NCBI GenBank assembly: GCA_002505405.1
Contig: DAVD01000020.1
Coordinates: forward strand, 2,110 to 25,605
Reading direction: 5' to 3'
DNA length: 23,496 nt
Source: Candidatus Poseidonia alphae
GTDB taxonomy: Archaea > Thermoplasmatota > Poseidoniia > Poseidoniales > Poseidoniaceae
In this document: positions 14,599-22,540 of the stretch, in pieces
How positions within the stretch are numbered: the first letter of the stretch is position 1
Layout: each line of letters starts with the position of its first letter
Notes under the pieces: model-generated
What the model saw: the letters and a program-made list of their open reading frames with translations, nothing else
The model's database searches: none
What the model was told of the DNA's origin: nothing
Made by a program: the position numbers and the translations under genes

Positions 14599-15153
14599 AT
14601 GGCTCGGGTCTATGCAGTCTGCGGAATGCCTGGCTCGGGCAAAGGTGAATTTGCCGCAGTACTCTCAAACGATGGGATCCCAGTCGTCTCAATGGGGGAC
14701 ATGGTTCGAGCAGAAGTTCGTTCGAGAAACCTCCCTGAAAACCCAAGCATCTTTGGAGAAATAGCCGCTGAGTTGCGTGCAGACTTCGGAGAAGATGTAC
14801 TCGCAGTGCGTCTTGGCGACAAGGTTGACGAACTCCTTCAGGCCAATCCTATTGTACTCATCGAGGGCCTCAGGGGAATTGCAGAGCGTAGCGTCTTTTC
14901 CCAGAGATGGGGTGCCGTTTTTCGAACCGTGGCCATCGATACAAGCGAAGAACTGAGGTTCGAGCGAATTCAACAACGAGGGCGCTCAGAAGATGGTGAC
15001 CGGGCTGCCTTTGAAACCCGAAACCTCAGGGAAATCGGCTGGGGCTTGGACGTCCTCATCGATGAAGCGGATGCTGTTATTTCCAACGACCTTGATTTGC
15101 ATGCCTTTGTCGCTGCATGCGAGGAGTGGTTATATTCGGTAAAAACCGCCTAA
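14599..15153 (+). CDS. UPF0200 family P-loop nucleotide kinase-like protein
   Basis: A 184-residue archaeal P-loop protein of the UPF0200 family, related to adenylate and dephospho-CoA kinases. Walker A is GMPGSGKGE (9-17). The family signature IPVVSMGDMVRAEVRSR follows, with the nucleotide-binding region DLREIGWGLDVLIDEADAVISND near the C-terminus and a lid with RGRSEDGD. The substrate of this family has not been clearly established as far as I know, so only a phosphotransferase-type role is inferred. The ATG at 14599 places the first strand (VYAVCGMPG) immediately after the start; an ATG at 14566 would add 11 residues. It lies 57 bases after the ABC operon and 122 bases before the pilus operon, same strand. 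Confidence 0.87.
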   Translation: MARVYAVCGMPGSGKGEFAAVLSNDGIPVVSMGDMVRAEVRSRNLPENPSIFGEIAAELRADFGEDVLAVRLGDKVDELLQANPIVLIEGLRGIAERSVFSQRWGAVFRTVAIDTSEELRFERIQQRGRSEDGDRAAFETRNLREIGWGLDVLIDEADAVISNDLDLHAFVAACEEWLYSVKTA

Positions 15154-15275
15154 AAAAAATTCCATTGCGGCTTTCGCTAAAATGTCCGCAGGGAGTCGTT
15201 TTGGAGTTCTTTTTCACCCAAGTGTTATAGTCGGGGATAGACTGTCTCCAAATGCGTTCGGCGAAGGTGATGACC

Positions 15276-16799
15276 ATGGCAAGAAAAAAAGGTGGTGGAG
15301 AACGACGTCAGCGAGCCAAACAACGTCAACAGTACGACGAGTTGGACAAGTATCCAGTTTTGCCCCCTCATGCTTTTGCACGCATCGTTCGTGACCGCAC
15401 AACGCTGAACATTATTTACCAAATCATCGAACCTCCGATGACGAAGAAAGAACAGGAGCAACGGGATGAAATTATGGATATTTTTATCCGTTCCCTTACG
15501 GCAAATATTGAGGAAATCGACTCAAATCCCGAGGCTTATGTGCGTGCTGCTATGGATAAAGTCATCAAGGCTTACAGCATGAAAATCAACAAGAAGTCCA
15601 AATCAAAGATTTTCTATTACCTCCGCCGTGACCTGATCGGATACGGTCCGATGGACGTTTTGATGAACGACGTCAACGTTGAGGACGTCTCACTGGATGG
15701 GACAAACGTCCCGATTTTTGCTTACCATCGTAAGTTTGAATCTGTGGAAACCACCTGTGTCTGGGAAACCGACCACGCTTTGGAATCCTATGTCATCAAA
15801 CTTGCTCAGCGATGTGGAAAGCACATTTCAGTCGCTTCACCACTGCTTGATGCTACGCTGATGGACGGGTCAAGAATTGTCATGAAATTGGGCCGTGAGG
15901 TTTCAACCCGAGGTTCAGCTTTCTGTATTCGCCGGTTTAAGGACGACCCGTTCTCTCCCGCTGACATCGTCGCATTCCGAACCATGTCTTCACTCATGAC
16001 AGCATACCTATGGATAGCGTTCCAGAATGAAGTGCCTATGCTCTTCGTCGGTGGTACGGCGTCTGGAAAGACCACCACCCTCAACGCGATGTGCATCTTT
16101 ATTCCTTGGCAGATGAAGATCGTTTCAATCGAGTCCACGCGTGAAGTTAACATCCCACAACCCAACTGGGTTCCAGGGCTAACTCGACAAGGGTTTGGTG
16201 GAGAGTCTACAGACGGTGAGATCGGCGAGTTCGAGTTGCTCAAAGCAGCACTTCGTGAGCGGCCAGAATACATCATTGTCGGTGAGATTCGTGGTGCTGA
16301 AGCCTATGTTCTGTTCCAAGCCATGGCTACAGGTCACTGTGCATACTCAACGGTCCACGCCGATTCGGTACCATCCCTTGTTCACCGTTTGGAGAACAAA
16401 CCAATTGACATCCCACGTGTTTTGCTTCCTGCGCTAGAGGCTTGCGTCATTCAAATCCAGACCCGTATCAATGGAAAGCGTGTTCGAAGAACCAAGCAAA
16501 TTGTTGAGATTGTTGGTATTGATCCGAACTCTATGGAAGTGATCACCAATGAAGTGTTCCGCTGGGACGTGACGAGTGATGACTTTATCTTCAGTGGAAA
16601 ATCGTATGTTCTTGAGAAAATCATGGTTAAAATCAATTACAGTCAAGAAGAGATGCGTCGTGAATTGAGAACACGTAAGCGAATTTTGGAATGGATGGTT
16701 CTCAACGATATTCGAAAGGCAGATCAAGTCTCTCAAATCGTTACCGAATATTACGTGCGGCCCAATGAGATCATGGCCCGTGTTGACGGTTTGAAGTGA
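15276..16799 (+). CDS. Type IV pilus/Tad-like secretion ATPase (PilB/TadA/ArlI family)
   Basis: A 507-residue hexameric motor ATPase that powers pilus assembly from the cytoplasm. Motifs in order: an N-terminal basic segment (1-20), the N-domain strand GYGPMDVLMNDVNVEDVSLDG (122-142), Walker A GGTASGKTTT (259-268), the Asp box IESTREVNIPQPNW (285-298), Walker B YIIVGEIRGAEAY (332-344) and the His box ATGHCAYSTVHAD (351-363). The tail has the usual archaeal RTRKRILEWMV element. The ATG at 15276 follows AAGGTGA at a good distance; in-frame ATGs at 15252 and 15270 are less likely. It opens a five-gene run. A weak TATA-like GTTATAG at 15224-15230 may drive the operon. Confidence 0.94.
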   Translation: MARKKGGGERRQRAKQRQQYDELDKYPVLPPHAFARIVRDRTTLNIIYQIIEPPMTKKEQEQRDEIMDIFIRSLTANIEEIDSNPEAYVRAAMDKVIKAYSMKINKKSKSKIFYYLRRDLIGYGPMDVLMNDVNVEDVSLDGTNVPIFAYHRKFESVETTCVWETDHALESYVIKLAQRCGKHISVASPLLDATLMDGSRIVMKLGREVSTRGSAFCIRRFKDDPFSPADIVAFRTMSSLMTAYLWIAFQNEVPMLFVGGTASGKTTTLNAMCIFIPWQMKIVSIESTREVNIPQPNWVPGLTRQGFGGESTDGEIGEFELLKAALRERPEYIIVGEIRGAEAYVLFQAMATGHCAYSTVHADSVPSLVHRLENKPIDIPRVLLPALEACVIQIQTRINGKRVRRTKQIVEIVGIDPNSMEVITNEVFRWDVTSDDFIFSGKSYVLEKIMVKINYSQEEMRRELRTRKRILEWMVLNDIRKADQVSQIVTEYYVRPNEIMARVDGLK

Positions 16800-16824
16800 A
16801 TAAAACGAGTATGGTGGTGATTGC

Positions 16825-17844
16825 ATGGACCTAACGGCATGGCAGCGAATCTGTAACCGAATCCTCGGTGGCGTTGTTCGTAAGCGAGCCCGTGCCGACA
16901 AGGAATTGTCCAAAAACCTCGTCAAAGGGTCCATGCCGATGATGCCTGAGGTCTACCTCGCAACCGTCATTGTCACCACCATTGCTATTGCCTTGATTTC
17001 TTGGGGTGTTGTCGGAATTTTCTTCTTCCCCGAAATCGGAGTCATTGCATTTTACGAGGGAATACAAGCCGCCGCATCGGTAGGTCCTTGTTTCGAATGG
17101 GAATATTGGAATCCCGACTTGATCAATCCTGCTCTGCCAGGAAACGGATGCCCCGAATACAGCCTACAGGTCTTCCCTGCTTTTCTTAAAATCATCATCG
17201 TCCTCATCGGTGGCTTCCTCATCCCCTATGTAGCATACAAGTACAACAAGGGTGGCGCTGCACGAGAAGCAAAGCGACGAGGTGACATGATTGAGAAGTA
17301 TCTTCCTTATGCTGCCTCATACACCGCTGCTATGTCCGCTGCTAATGCAACCCCGAGCAAAATTTTCCGCTCTCTAGCCATGAACAAGGACATTTACGGC
17401 GACGTCGCCGACGATGCTGCGATGGTTTATCGAGATGTTACTTTACTGGGGTACGACCTCATCACTGCGATGAAGATGAGTGTCGATCGCGCTGCTTCAG
17501 TTTGGCTGACAGAGTTTTTCCAGGGAATGGTCGGAACCTTGACCGCTGGTGGTCAACTCAAGTTGTACTTCCTCAACAGAGCAGAGCATTACATGCGTGA
17601 AAACAGAACTCGCCTGCAAATGTTCCTTGAATCCATTGCTTTACTTGCTGAATCCTACATTGTGGTTGCAGTTGCTATGCCACTTTTCCTAATTGTTATG
17701 CTCGTCATTATGTTCTGGGTCTCGGGTTCAGGTGCGCAGATGAGTGAAGGAATGCTGTACGGGATCGTTCTTGGCTTCATTCCAATGATTCACATCGCTT
17801 ACGCGATTTTGGTTTACACCAGCAGTAAGGAACAAGACATGTAG
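16825..17844 (+). CDS. Pilus platform protein 1 (TadC/PilC/T2SSF-like)
   Basis: A 339-residue inner-membrane platform protein. A basic N-terminus precedes a first helix (43-68); a second helix is at 116-136; the cytoplasmic T2SSF-type helical domain spans about 145-270 (MIEKYLPYAASYTAAMSAAN and GYDLITAMKMSV are typical); two more helices lie at 273-300 and 309-331. Platform proteins link the motor ATPase to the growing pilus. Between helices one and two is an extracytoplasmic loop of about 47 residues with a cysteine pair, C89 and C109, that could form a disulfide. It sits 25 bases after the ATPase gene, with GGTGGTGA before the ATG, and 14 bases before the second platform gene. Confidence 0.9.
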   Translation: MDLTAWQRICNRILGGVVRKRARADKELSKNLVKGSMPMMPEVYLATVIVTTIAIALISWGVVGIFFFPEIGVIAFYEGIQAAASVGPCFEWEYWNPDLINPALPGNGCPEYSLQVFPAFLKIIIVLIGGFLIPYVAYKYNKGGAAREAKRRGDMIEKYLPYAASYTAAMSAANATPSKIFRSLAMNKDIYGDVADDAAMVYRDVTLLGYDLITAMKMSVDRAASVWLTEFFQGMVGTLTAGGQLKLYFLNRAEHYMRENRTRLQMFLESIALLAESYIVVAVAMPLFLIVMLVIMFWVSGSGAQMSEGMLYGIVLGFIPMIHIAYAILVYTSSKEQDM

Positions 17845-17858
17845 AGGGAGGTGAAATC

Positions 17859-19430
17859 GTGGCAAAGAAAAAAGATAAAATTACTGTTGACTTGGATTTG
17901 CCCAAGGACGATACCACCATCACTCGCCTTTACATCATCATCTTCTTTTCCATCATTTTTGGGATCGCTTCCGGTCTGTTTTGGATCGCCAACTCTGGAT
18001 TTGTTCCGACTCAAAACGGTGAGCCAATGTTCACCAATTTGTATTGTGGGGCAACCGCGCAGGATGCCGTAGGAAATCCAACTGGGGAATATTTCCAAAC
18101 CAATCAAAAACCAAATTACGAAGCGAATGAGACATGTTCAATTCTCCAAGATCGGCCTGACCGCGTTACTTGGGAAGGGGAAGAGTGGAGCCTCGTAACC
18201 AAGCGTGGGAAAAATTTCGACGTACCGGGTGTTCCGGATACGGCTACAGGTTCTGTTAATGTACTGCAGCCTTTATGGTTGAATTGTACCGTCGAAGCAT
18301 CGACCAATGCAGATTACACGGTCGCCATTCGTTCATCGAGCGGTGAGATCGAAGATTGGTACAATGGAACCGCCAATAAGGGCAATTGCGGTATTGAACT
18401 CATCACTATCGCGCCAGGTGAACGGTACGAATTGATGTTCTTGGCTGCGGATGAGAACGAGTATCTGGATAAAGTAACGTTTGATATGACCGTCCATTAT
18501 TTCGATGGAATTCCGGCTAACATGAACAATATGTCTCTTTGGCTTGGACCCGAAGTTGGAGTCGGCCCTGTCAAAATCCATCCAACAATTTTCCTAAATT
18601 TCTTTGGCCTGACCTTCTTCCTGTTCATCTTCCCAGCATCTTATTATTGGGAAAAGGTAGAAGCTAAGAAGAACGAAGTCGAAGAAAAATTCCCGGATTT
18701 CCTGCGTGACCTCGCTGAATACTGGAAGGGAGGGCTTTCGATGACCGTCGCGGTTCAAACCCTCGCCACATCTGAGTACGGTGCACTGAATGACGAAGTC
18801 AAAAAGATGTCAGACCAACTCAGTTGGGGTGTCAAGTTCAGTGACGTCATTCTCCAATTTGCAGAACGAGTTGGAACCCCACTTGTTCGTCGTGCTATTG
18901 CGCTGATCGCCGAAGCGGACCGCGCAGGCGGTAAGATTTCGGACATTCTGGTCACCGCAGCAAACGATTCGAGGGAATTGAAATTCCTAGAGGGTGAGCG
19001 AAGGCGCGCCATCGGTTCGTACATTGCGGTTATTTGGACATCATACTTCGTTTTCCTCGGAGTTATCGTAGTTCTCGCAAAGGTGTTTATTCCTGCTATT
19101 GCTGGCTCGAACTCAAGCGGCGATGACGGTGGAGACAGCGGTGGTCAAACCATTGGAAACATGACCATTCGTAACATTGACCCGTTGTTTTTCCTGACAA
19201 TTTTCTATTACGGGGTGACCATGCAGGCTTTGGGTAACGGATCAATGGCAGGATTGATGGCCACTGGGCGATTTTCGACAGGATTCAAGCATTCTGGAAT
19301 GATGATCGTCGTCGCACTGGTAATTTTCAACTTCGTCGCCTTCTCTCCAGACCTGATTGGGGTCACCGATATCCCAGGCCTTAACCCGTCACGAGGAACG
19401 TTCGTTCCTTCACCGTTGTTTTGGGGATGA
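17859..19430 (+). CDS. Pilus platform protein 2 with a large extracytoplasmic domain
   Basis: A 523-residue platform protein. After a lysine-rich start and helix 23-44 comes an extracytoplasmic domain of about 200 residues (45-243), with four cysteines (C63, C93, C143, C177) and N-glycosylation sequons at NET, NCT, NGT and NMS. Helix 244-262 then leads into the T2SSF cytoplasmic domain (about 265-385; FPDFLRDLAEYWKGGLSMTVAV), followed by helices near 387-412, 442-460 and 478-497. A second short external loop is Gly/Ser/Asp-rich (417-431). TadC/PilC proteins normally have no such ectodomain. The GTG start follows the strong ribosome site GAGGGAGGTGA. Two distinct platform proteins in one operon match Tad and EppA-dependent archaeal pili. 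Confidence 0.88.
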   Translation: MAKKKDKITVDLDLPKDDTTITRLYIIIFFSIIFGIASGLFWIANSGFVPTQNGEPMFTNLYCGATAQDAVGNPTGEYFQTNQKPNYEANETCSILQDRPDRVTWEGEEWSLVTKRGKNFDVPGVPDTATGSVNVLQPLWLNCTVEASTNADYTVAIRSSSGEIEDWYNGTANKGNCGIELITIAPGERYELMFLAADENEYLDKVTFDMTVHYFDGIPANMNNMSLWLGPEVGVGPVKIHPTIFLNFFGLTFFLFIFPASYYWEKVEAKKNEVEEKFPDFLRDLAEYWKGGLSMTVAVQTLATSEYGALNDEVKKMSDQLSWGVKFSDVILQFAERVGTPLVRRAIALIAEADRAGGKISDILVTAANDSRELKFLEGERRRAIGSYIAVIWTSYFVFLGVIVVLAKVFIPAIAGSNSSGDDGGDSGGQTIGNMTIRNIDPLFFLTIFYYGVTMQALGNGSMAGLMATGRFSTGFKHSGMMIVVALVIFNFVAFSPDLIGVTDIPGLNPSRGTFVPSPLFWG

Positions 19431-19434
19431 CGGA

Positions 19435-19875
19435 ATGAAAGGCGATGACGAAGGCCAAATTCACATTCTTGAGATGTTGACGCTGTTTTGGCTGTTTTTC
19501 ATGTCAGCTACGTTTCTGATTCGCGTCCAAGTGCCCGATTCTCAATCTGTTGCCCTTGATGCGTCACTGGAGATGGCTGGTAGCGATGCCATTCGCTACG
19601 GTTTGGGGCTTGAGGCTGAAATTAACGGTGAAAATCGATTGGAAGAATTGCTGGCGAACGATGACAGAGAAGGGGCTTGTGACCTTCTGCAATCAGCGAT
19701 AGCCCCCGGCAAAGAATCCAATTGTTGGCTTGCCAAAGACAGTTCTGTTTCTACTCCTCATGGGAGAGTTGGCACCCCCGCAGGCGGTACTGTTGCTGTT
19801 CATCACCTGGTCGTCGTCGGCTCTCATGCTTGGACGGTCACTCTCGACGTGTGGGCGCGAGGAGGTGGAGCTTGA
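19435..19875 (+). CDS. Pilin-like protein with class III signal peptide
   Basis: A 146-residue protein four bases after platform gene 2. The N-terminus MKGDDEGQIHILEMLTLFWL carries the archaeal prepilin pattern (charged residue, Gly, then Q-I): cleavage is expected between G7 and Q8, leaving a hydrophobic helix of about 20 residues with a glutamate at +6, close to the +5 glutamate of many pilins. The rest is a small soluble domain with two cysteines (near residues 82 and 94) and a C-terminal beta-rich part (TVAVHHLVVVGSHAWTVTLDVW). Probable role: major or minor subunit of the pilus made by the genes before it. The start at 19435 is chosen because it gives the signal; a longer frame from 19357 overlaps the previous gene. 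Confidence 0.78.
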   Translation: MKGDDEGQIHILEMLTLFWLFFMSATFLIRVQVPDSQSVALDASLEMAGSDAIRYGLGLEAEINGENRLEELLANDDREGACDLLQSAIAPGKESNCWLAKDSSVSTPHGRVGTPAGGTVAVHHLVVVGSHAWTVTLDVWARGGGA

Positions 19876-20312
19876 TGCTGAAGAATGATTTGAGTCAGCG
19901 AGATGGGGCGCAAATGCTCCTTGCAACCGGCGTCGTTTTGCTGATGTCGCTCCTCTCAATGGCAATTTTTGGAGTCAAAGTAGCCGGGTTAACCCTCCCG
20001 CACGATGCTGCTTCCGACGATGTTATCGTCACCAGTGAAGAGGTCATGGAGTCGCTCCAGCCCCTCTCCCAGGCTCGCACGGACATGTGGATCGAGGGTG
20101 GATTGGAAGGTGTTGAGGCAGCTGATTTGGCCTTAGGGACCGTCCATGATGACCTCTTGCATCACGGTGAACTGCGGGGTGTGGAAGTGAAATTAACCAA
20201 CATCATCATTTCCGTAATCGACTCCAGTCAACTCAGTGTTACAGCGCAACTTGGTGTTTCAGACGGTGAAGCAATGCTCAGTGCTGATATTGCATTTGTC
20301 CTCAACGTTTAA
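19875..20312 (+). CDS. Second small membrane-anchored pilin-like protein
   Basis: A 145-residue protein whose ATG overlaps the previous stop (TGATG), so translation is probably coupled. The N-terminus MLKNDLSQRDGAQMLLATGV leads into one hydrophobic helix (about 14-36), the layout of a pilin or pseudopilin. The strict archaeal prepilin motif is not met: after DGA comes Q where a small or aliphatic residue is expected. The soluble part is acidic and ends in strands (VEVKLTNIIISVIDSSQ and ADIAFVLNV). It may be a minor pilin processed at a relaxed site, or an uncleaved anchor protein. Last gene of the pilus operon; it overlaps the convergent kinase gene by four bases. Confidence 0.72.
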   Translation: MLKNDLSQRDGAQMLLATGVVLLMSLLSMAIFGVKVAGLTLPHDAASDDVIVTSEEVMESLQPLSQARTDMWIEGGLEGVEAADLALGTVHDDLLHHGELRGVEVKLTNIIISVIDSSQLSVTAQLGVSDGEAMLSADIAFVLNV

Positions 20313-20974
20313 TCTGGACGCGCATGTTCATCGATTGCCCGATTGAGCAAGGTGAAAATCCGTTCGACATCATCCTCTACTCGGGTAGGGTCTACCACTG
20401 GCCAATGAGCAATTTTTGCCCGTTCAATAAGCCCTTCTTGGATGTGGCGAATACGAGAAAAGCCTGCTAAGTAGCGGTCGGAGCGACGGTAGGATTGGGC
20501 GTCTCTTGACCTGAGCATGTCCTTGTGGACCCGCTCTTCATCCACCTTCATGACTACGCCGAGGGCGATTCCACCTGCATCTTCCCACGCTCGTAAGAGC
20601 CGAGCGCTAGGATTGATGTGAACCCCTTCAATCAGCAAATCAATTCCTTCGCGTCTTGCTCTGTTCACCGTTGCATGAATTCCTTCTTCAACCGCTAAGC
20701 AAGTTTCAGTCCAATCGATGACGGCTTCTCCGCTTGCCCCAATTGAAAATGAAGACCGGTGGAGGGCAGGATGATGGTGATCTGGGTCGCTCAACCGCAT
20801 AATTTCTCGAATAGCATCGGTCGACATCATGCGCGTAAATCCCGCTCTTGATGCCAAACCTACAGCTGCCGTTGATTTTCCTACGCCGGTTGCTCCGGCA
20901 ATGACCAGCAATCTTGGAGGACGGCTGACGAGTGCTTTTGCGGTTGCTTGCGCCAAACCAACTCTTCGGGTCAT
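20309..20974 (-). CDS. 2-phosphoglycerate kinase-like P-loop kinase
   Basis: A 221-residue P-loop kinase. Walker A GATGVGKST is at 27-35, followed by STDAIREIMR (51-60), the acceptor-site segment shared with archaeal 2-phosphoglycerate kinases, and LLIEGVHINPS (113-123), a Walker B-like strand. The C-terminal half has RSDRYLAGFSRIRHIQEGL, also typical. In methanogens the enzyme makes 2,3-bisphosphoglycerate, the precursor of cyclic 2,3-diphosphoglycerate; whether this organism makes that solute is not shown by anything in the window, and another small-molecule substrate is possible. The family in methanogens is longer, with an extra N-terminal ATP-cone-like domain, which is absent here. Start chosen at 20974; frames to 21085 add Cys/Arg-rich unlikely sequence. 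Confidence 0.8.
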   Translation of the reverse strand: MTRRVGLAQATAKALVSRPPRLLVIAGATGVGKSTAAVGLASRAGFTRMMSTDAIREIMRLSDPDHHHPALHRSSFSIGASGEAVIDWTETCLAVEEGIHATVNRARREGIDLLIEGVHINPSARLLRAWEDAGGIALGVVMKVDEERVHKDMLRSRDAQSYRRSDRYLAGFSRIRHIQEGLIERAKIAHWPVVDPTRVEDDVERIFTLLNRAIDEHARPD

Positions 20975-21023
20975 GCAATGTACGTGTCGGGATGAGCACA
21001 TGAGGCTTCTGCCCTTCTTTGGG

Positions 21024-21036
21024 GTGTTTTGAACAC
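21024..21036 (+). promoter_or_regulatory. Palindrome in the kinase-aldehyde dehydrogenase divergent gap
   Basis: GTGTTTTGAACAC has perfect 5-bp arms around TTG. It lies between the divergent starts at 20974 and 21095 and could be an operator for either gene. Palindromes this short also occur by chance. Confidence 0.3.
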
Positions 21037-21094
21037 ATTGAACGGGTGATTGAGGTACCGATGTGCCTTTGAAGCGAGTCAACATGGACCGTAC

Positions 21095-22531
21095 ATGGGC
21101 GAAGAAACGATGTGGATTGGAGGAGAATGGGTGGCGTCAACTGACGGTGCAACAAGCGATGTGCTGAACCCAGCAACAGGTGAACTCATGGCCACGGTTC
21201 CACGCGCTACCGTTGAAGATGTCAACCGCAGTGTTTCAGCATCTCGTGCAGCCTTCAACAATTCCGATTGGAAGAACATGGACCCGGCACAACGGGGGAG
21301 AATACTCAACAAAATGGCTGCAGTTACCTATGCTAAGGCTAAGGAACTGGCCGTCATTGAATCCTCAAACAATGGAAAGACCTTCCGTGAAGCACTCTCT
21401 GAAATCCGTTATGGTGCTTGGACGTTGGAATACTTCGCAGGCCTTTCCGATAAAATCGAGGGAAAGACCATTCCAGTCCCGGGCCCCCGCCTCAATTACA
21501 CACTCCGTCAACCCTTGGGCGTGACGGTGCATATTGTTCCGTGGAACTTCCCTCTGCAACTCGCCCTTCGTTCAATCGCACCTGCTCTTGCAGCGGGTTG
21601 TACGGTGATTGCTAAACCAGCTTCGTGGACGCCTCTGTCCCTTCTCGCATGGGCAAAAGCCGTTGATGAGGCCGAAACAGGTCTTCCTTCGAGCGTGCTT
21701 CAGGTTCTAACGGGTTCCGGTGCTCTTGCAGGAGATGCTCTTGCTGGCCACAGCGGTGTTGACGGTGTTGTCCTCACCGGTGGAGTTCCTACCGGAAAAA
21801 CAGTCATGGCCAAGGCAAGCGAGCAATTGACTCCAGTCACATTGGAACTTGGTGGAAAAGGCGCTAACATTGTCTTTTCAGACGCCAACTTGCGCTATGC
21901 AGCCAAAGCCATTTGCTTTGGTATCTTCATGAATGCCGGGCAGATGTGTTGGGCTGGCTCCCGATTGCTTGTCCATGAAGACGTTCACGACGACCTGGTT
22001 AAGGCCGTGTGCGATGAGGTCTCCAAATGGCCTGTCGGCCCAGGTATGGAAGAGGGCGTACGCATGGGTTCACTTGTGCACTTGAATCACCGTACGGAAG
22101 TATTGGAAAAACTCGAAAAAGGCCTTGCAGAAGGTGGAGAACTCGTTCTTGGGGGCAAAGCGCTTGACCGAGAGGGAGCCTTCATGGAAGCAACCGTTGT
22201 CACAGGCGTTGACCGAAGCCACCTTCTCTTCCAGGATGAGTTGTTTGGACCGGTATTGGCCGTGACTTCCTTCAGTACAGATGATGAAGCTTTGGACCTC
22301 GCCAACGATACTCCATTCGGTTTGTTAAACGGCGTTTGGACCAATGACCTCGGGCGCGGACATCGTATGGCTCGTGATTTGGAATGCGGTATGGTTTCCA
22401 TCAACGAATATCCGATCACCTTCCCTCAAACCGCTTTTACCGGATGGAAGCATTCAGGAATTGGTATTGAGCAAAGTCAAGATGCCTTGCGATTTTACAC
22501 GAAGGTCAAGAACGTTAACGTCAAATTGTGA
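21095..22531 (+). CDS. NAD(P)-dependent aldehyde dehydrogenase
   Basis: A 478-residue member of the aldehyde dehydrogenase superfamily, closest in pattern to the betaine-aldehyde and related group. Seen: IGGEWVAS at the N-terminus, PWNFPLQ (149-155) with the oxyanion asparagine N151, the cofactor lysine in IAKPASWTP (K174), the Rossmann turn LTGGVPTGK (227-235), the general-base glutamate in LELGGKGA (E251) and the nucleophile in NAGQMCWAGSR (C285). EIFGP is present as LFGPVLAV. It oxidises an aldehyde to an acid; which aldehyde is not readable. Start at 21095 or 21110, both before the first conserved strand. It is followed after nine bases by a PaaG-like crotonase, suggesting one catabolic operon. 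Confidence 0.94.
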   Translation: MGEETMWIGGEWVASTDGATSDVLNPATGELMATVPRATVEDVNRSVSASRAAFNNSDWKNMDPAQRGRILNKMAAVTYAKAKELAVIESSNNGKTFREALSEIRYGAWTLEYFAGLSDKIEGKTIPVPGPRLNYTLRQPLGVTVHIVPWNFPLQLALRSIAPALAAGCTVIAKPASWTPLSLLAWAKAVDEAETGLPSSVLQVLTGSGALAGDALAGHSGVDGVVLTGGVPTGKTVMAKASEQLTPVTLELGGKGANIVFSDANLRYAAKAICFGIFMNAGQMCWAGSRLLVHEDVHDDLVKAVCDEVSKWPVGPGMEEGVRMGSLVHLNHRTEVLEKLEKGLAEGGELVLGGKALDREGAFMEATVVTGVDRSHLLFQDELFGPVLAVTSFSTDDEALDLANDTPFGLLNGVWTNDLGRGHRMARDLECGMVSINEYPITFPQTAFTGWKHSGIGIEQSQDALRFYTKVKNVNVKL

Positions 22532-22540
22532 AGTGATACC

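Noticed and set aside
20309..20974. Zeta-toxin-type kinase
   Set aside because: The P-loop and size would allow it, but the STDAIREIMR segment and the lack of an antitoxin partner fit 2-phosphoglycerate kinase better.
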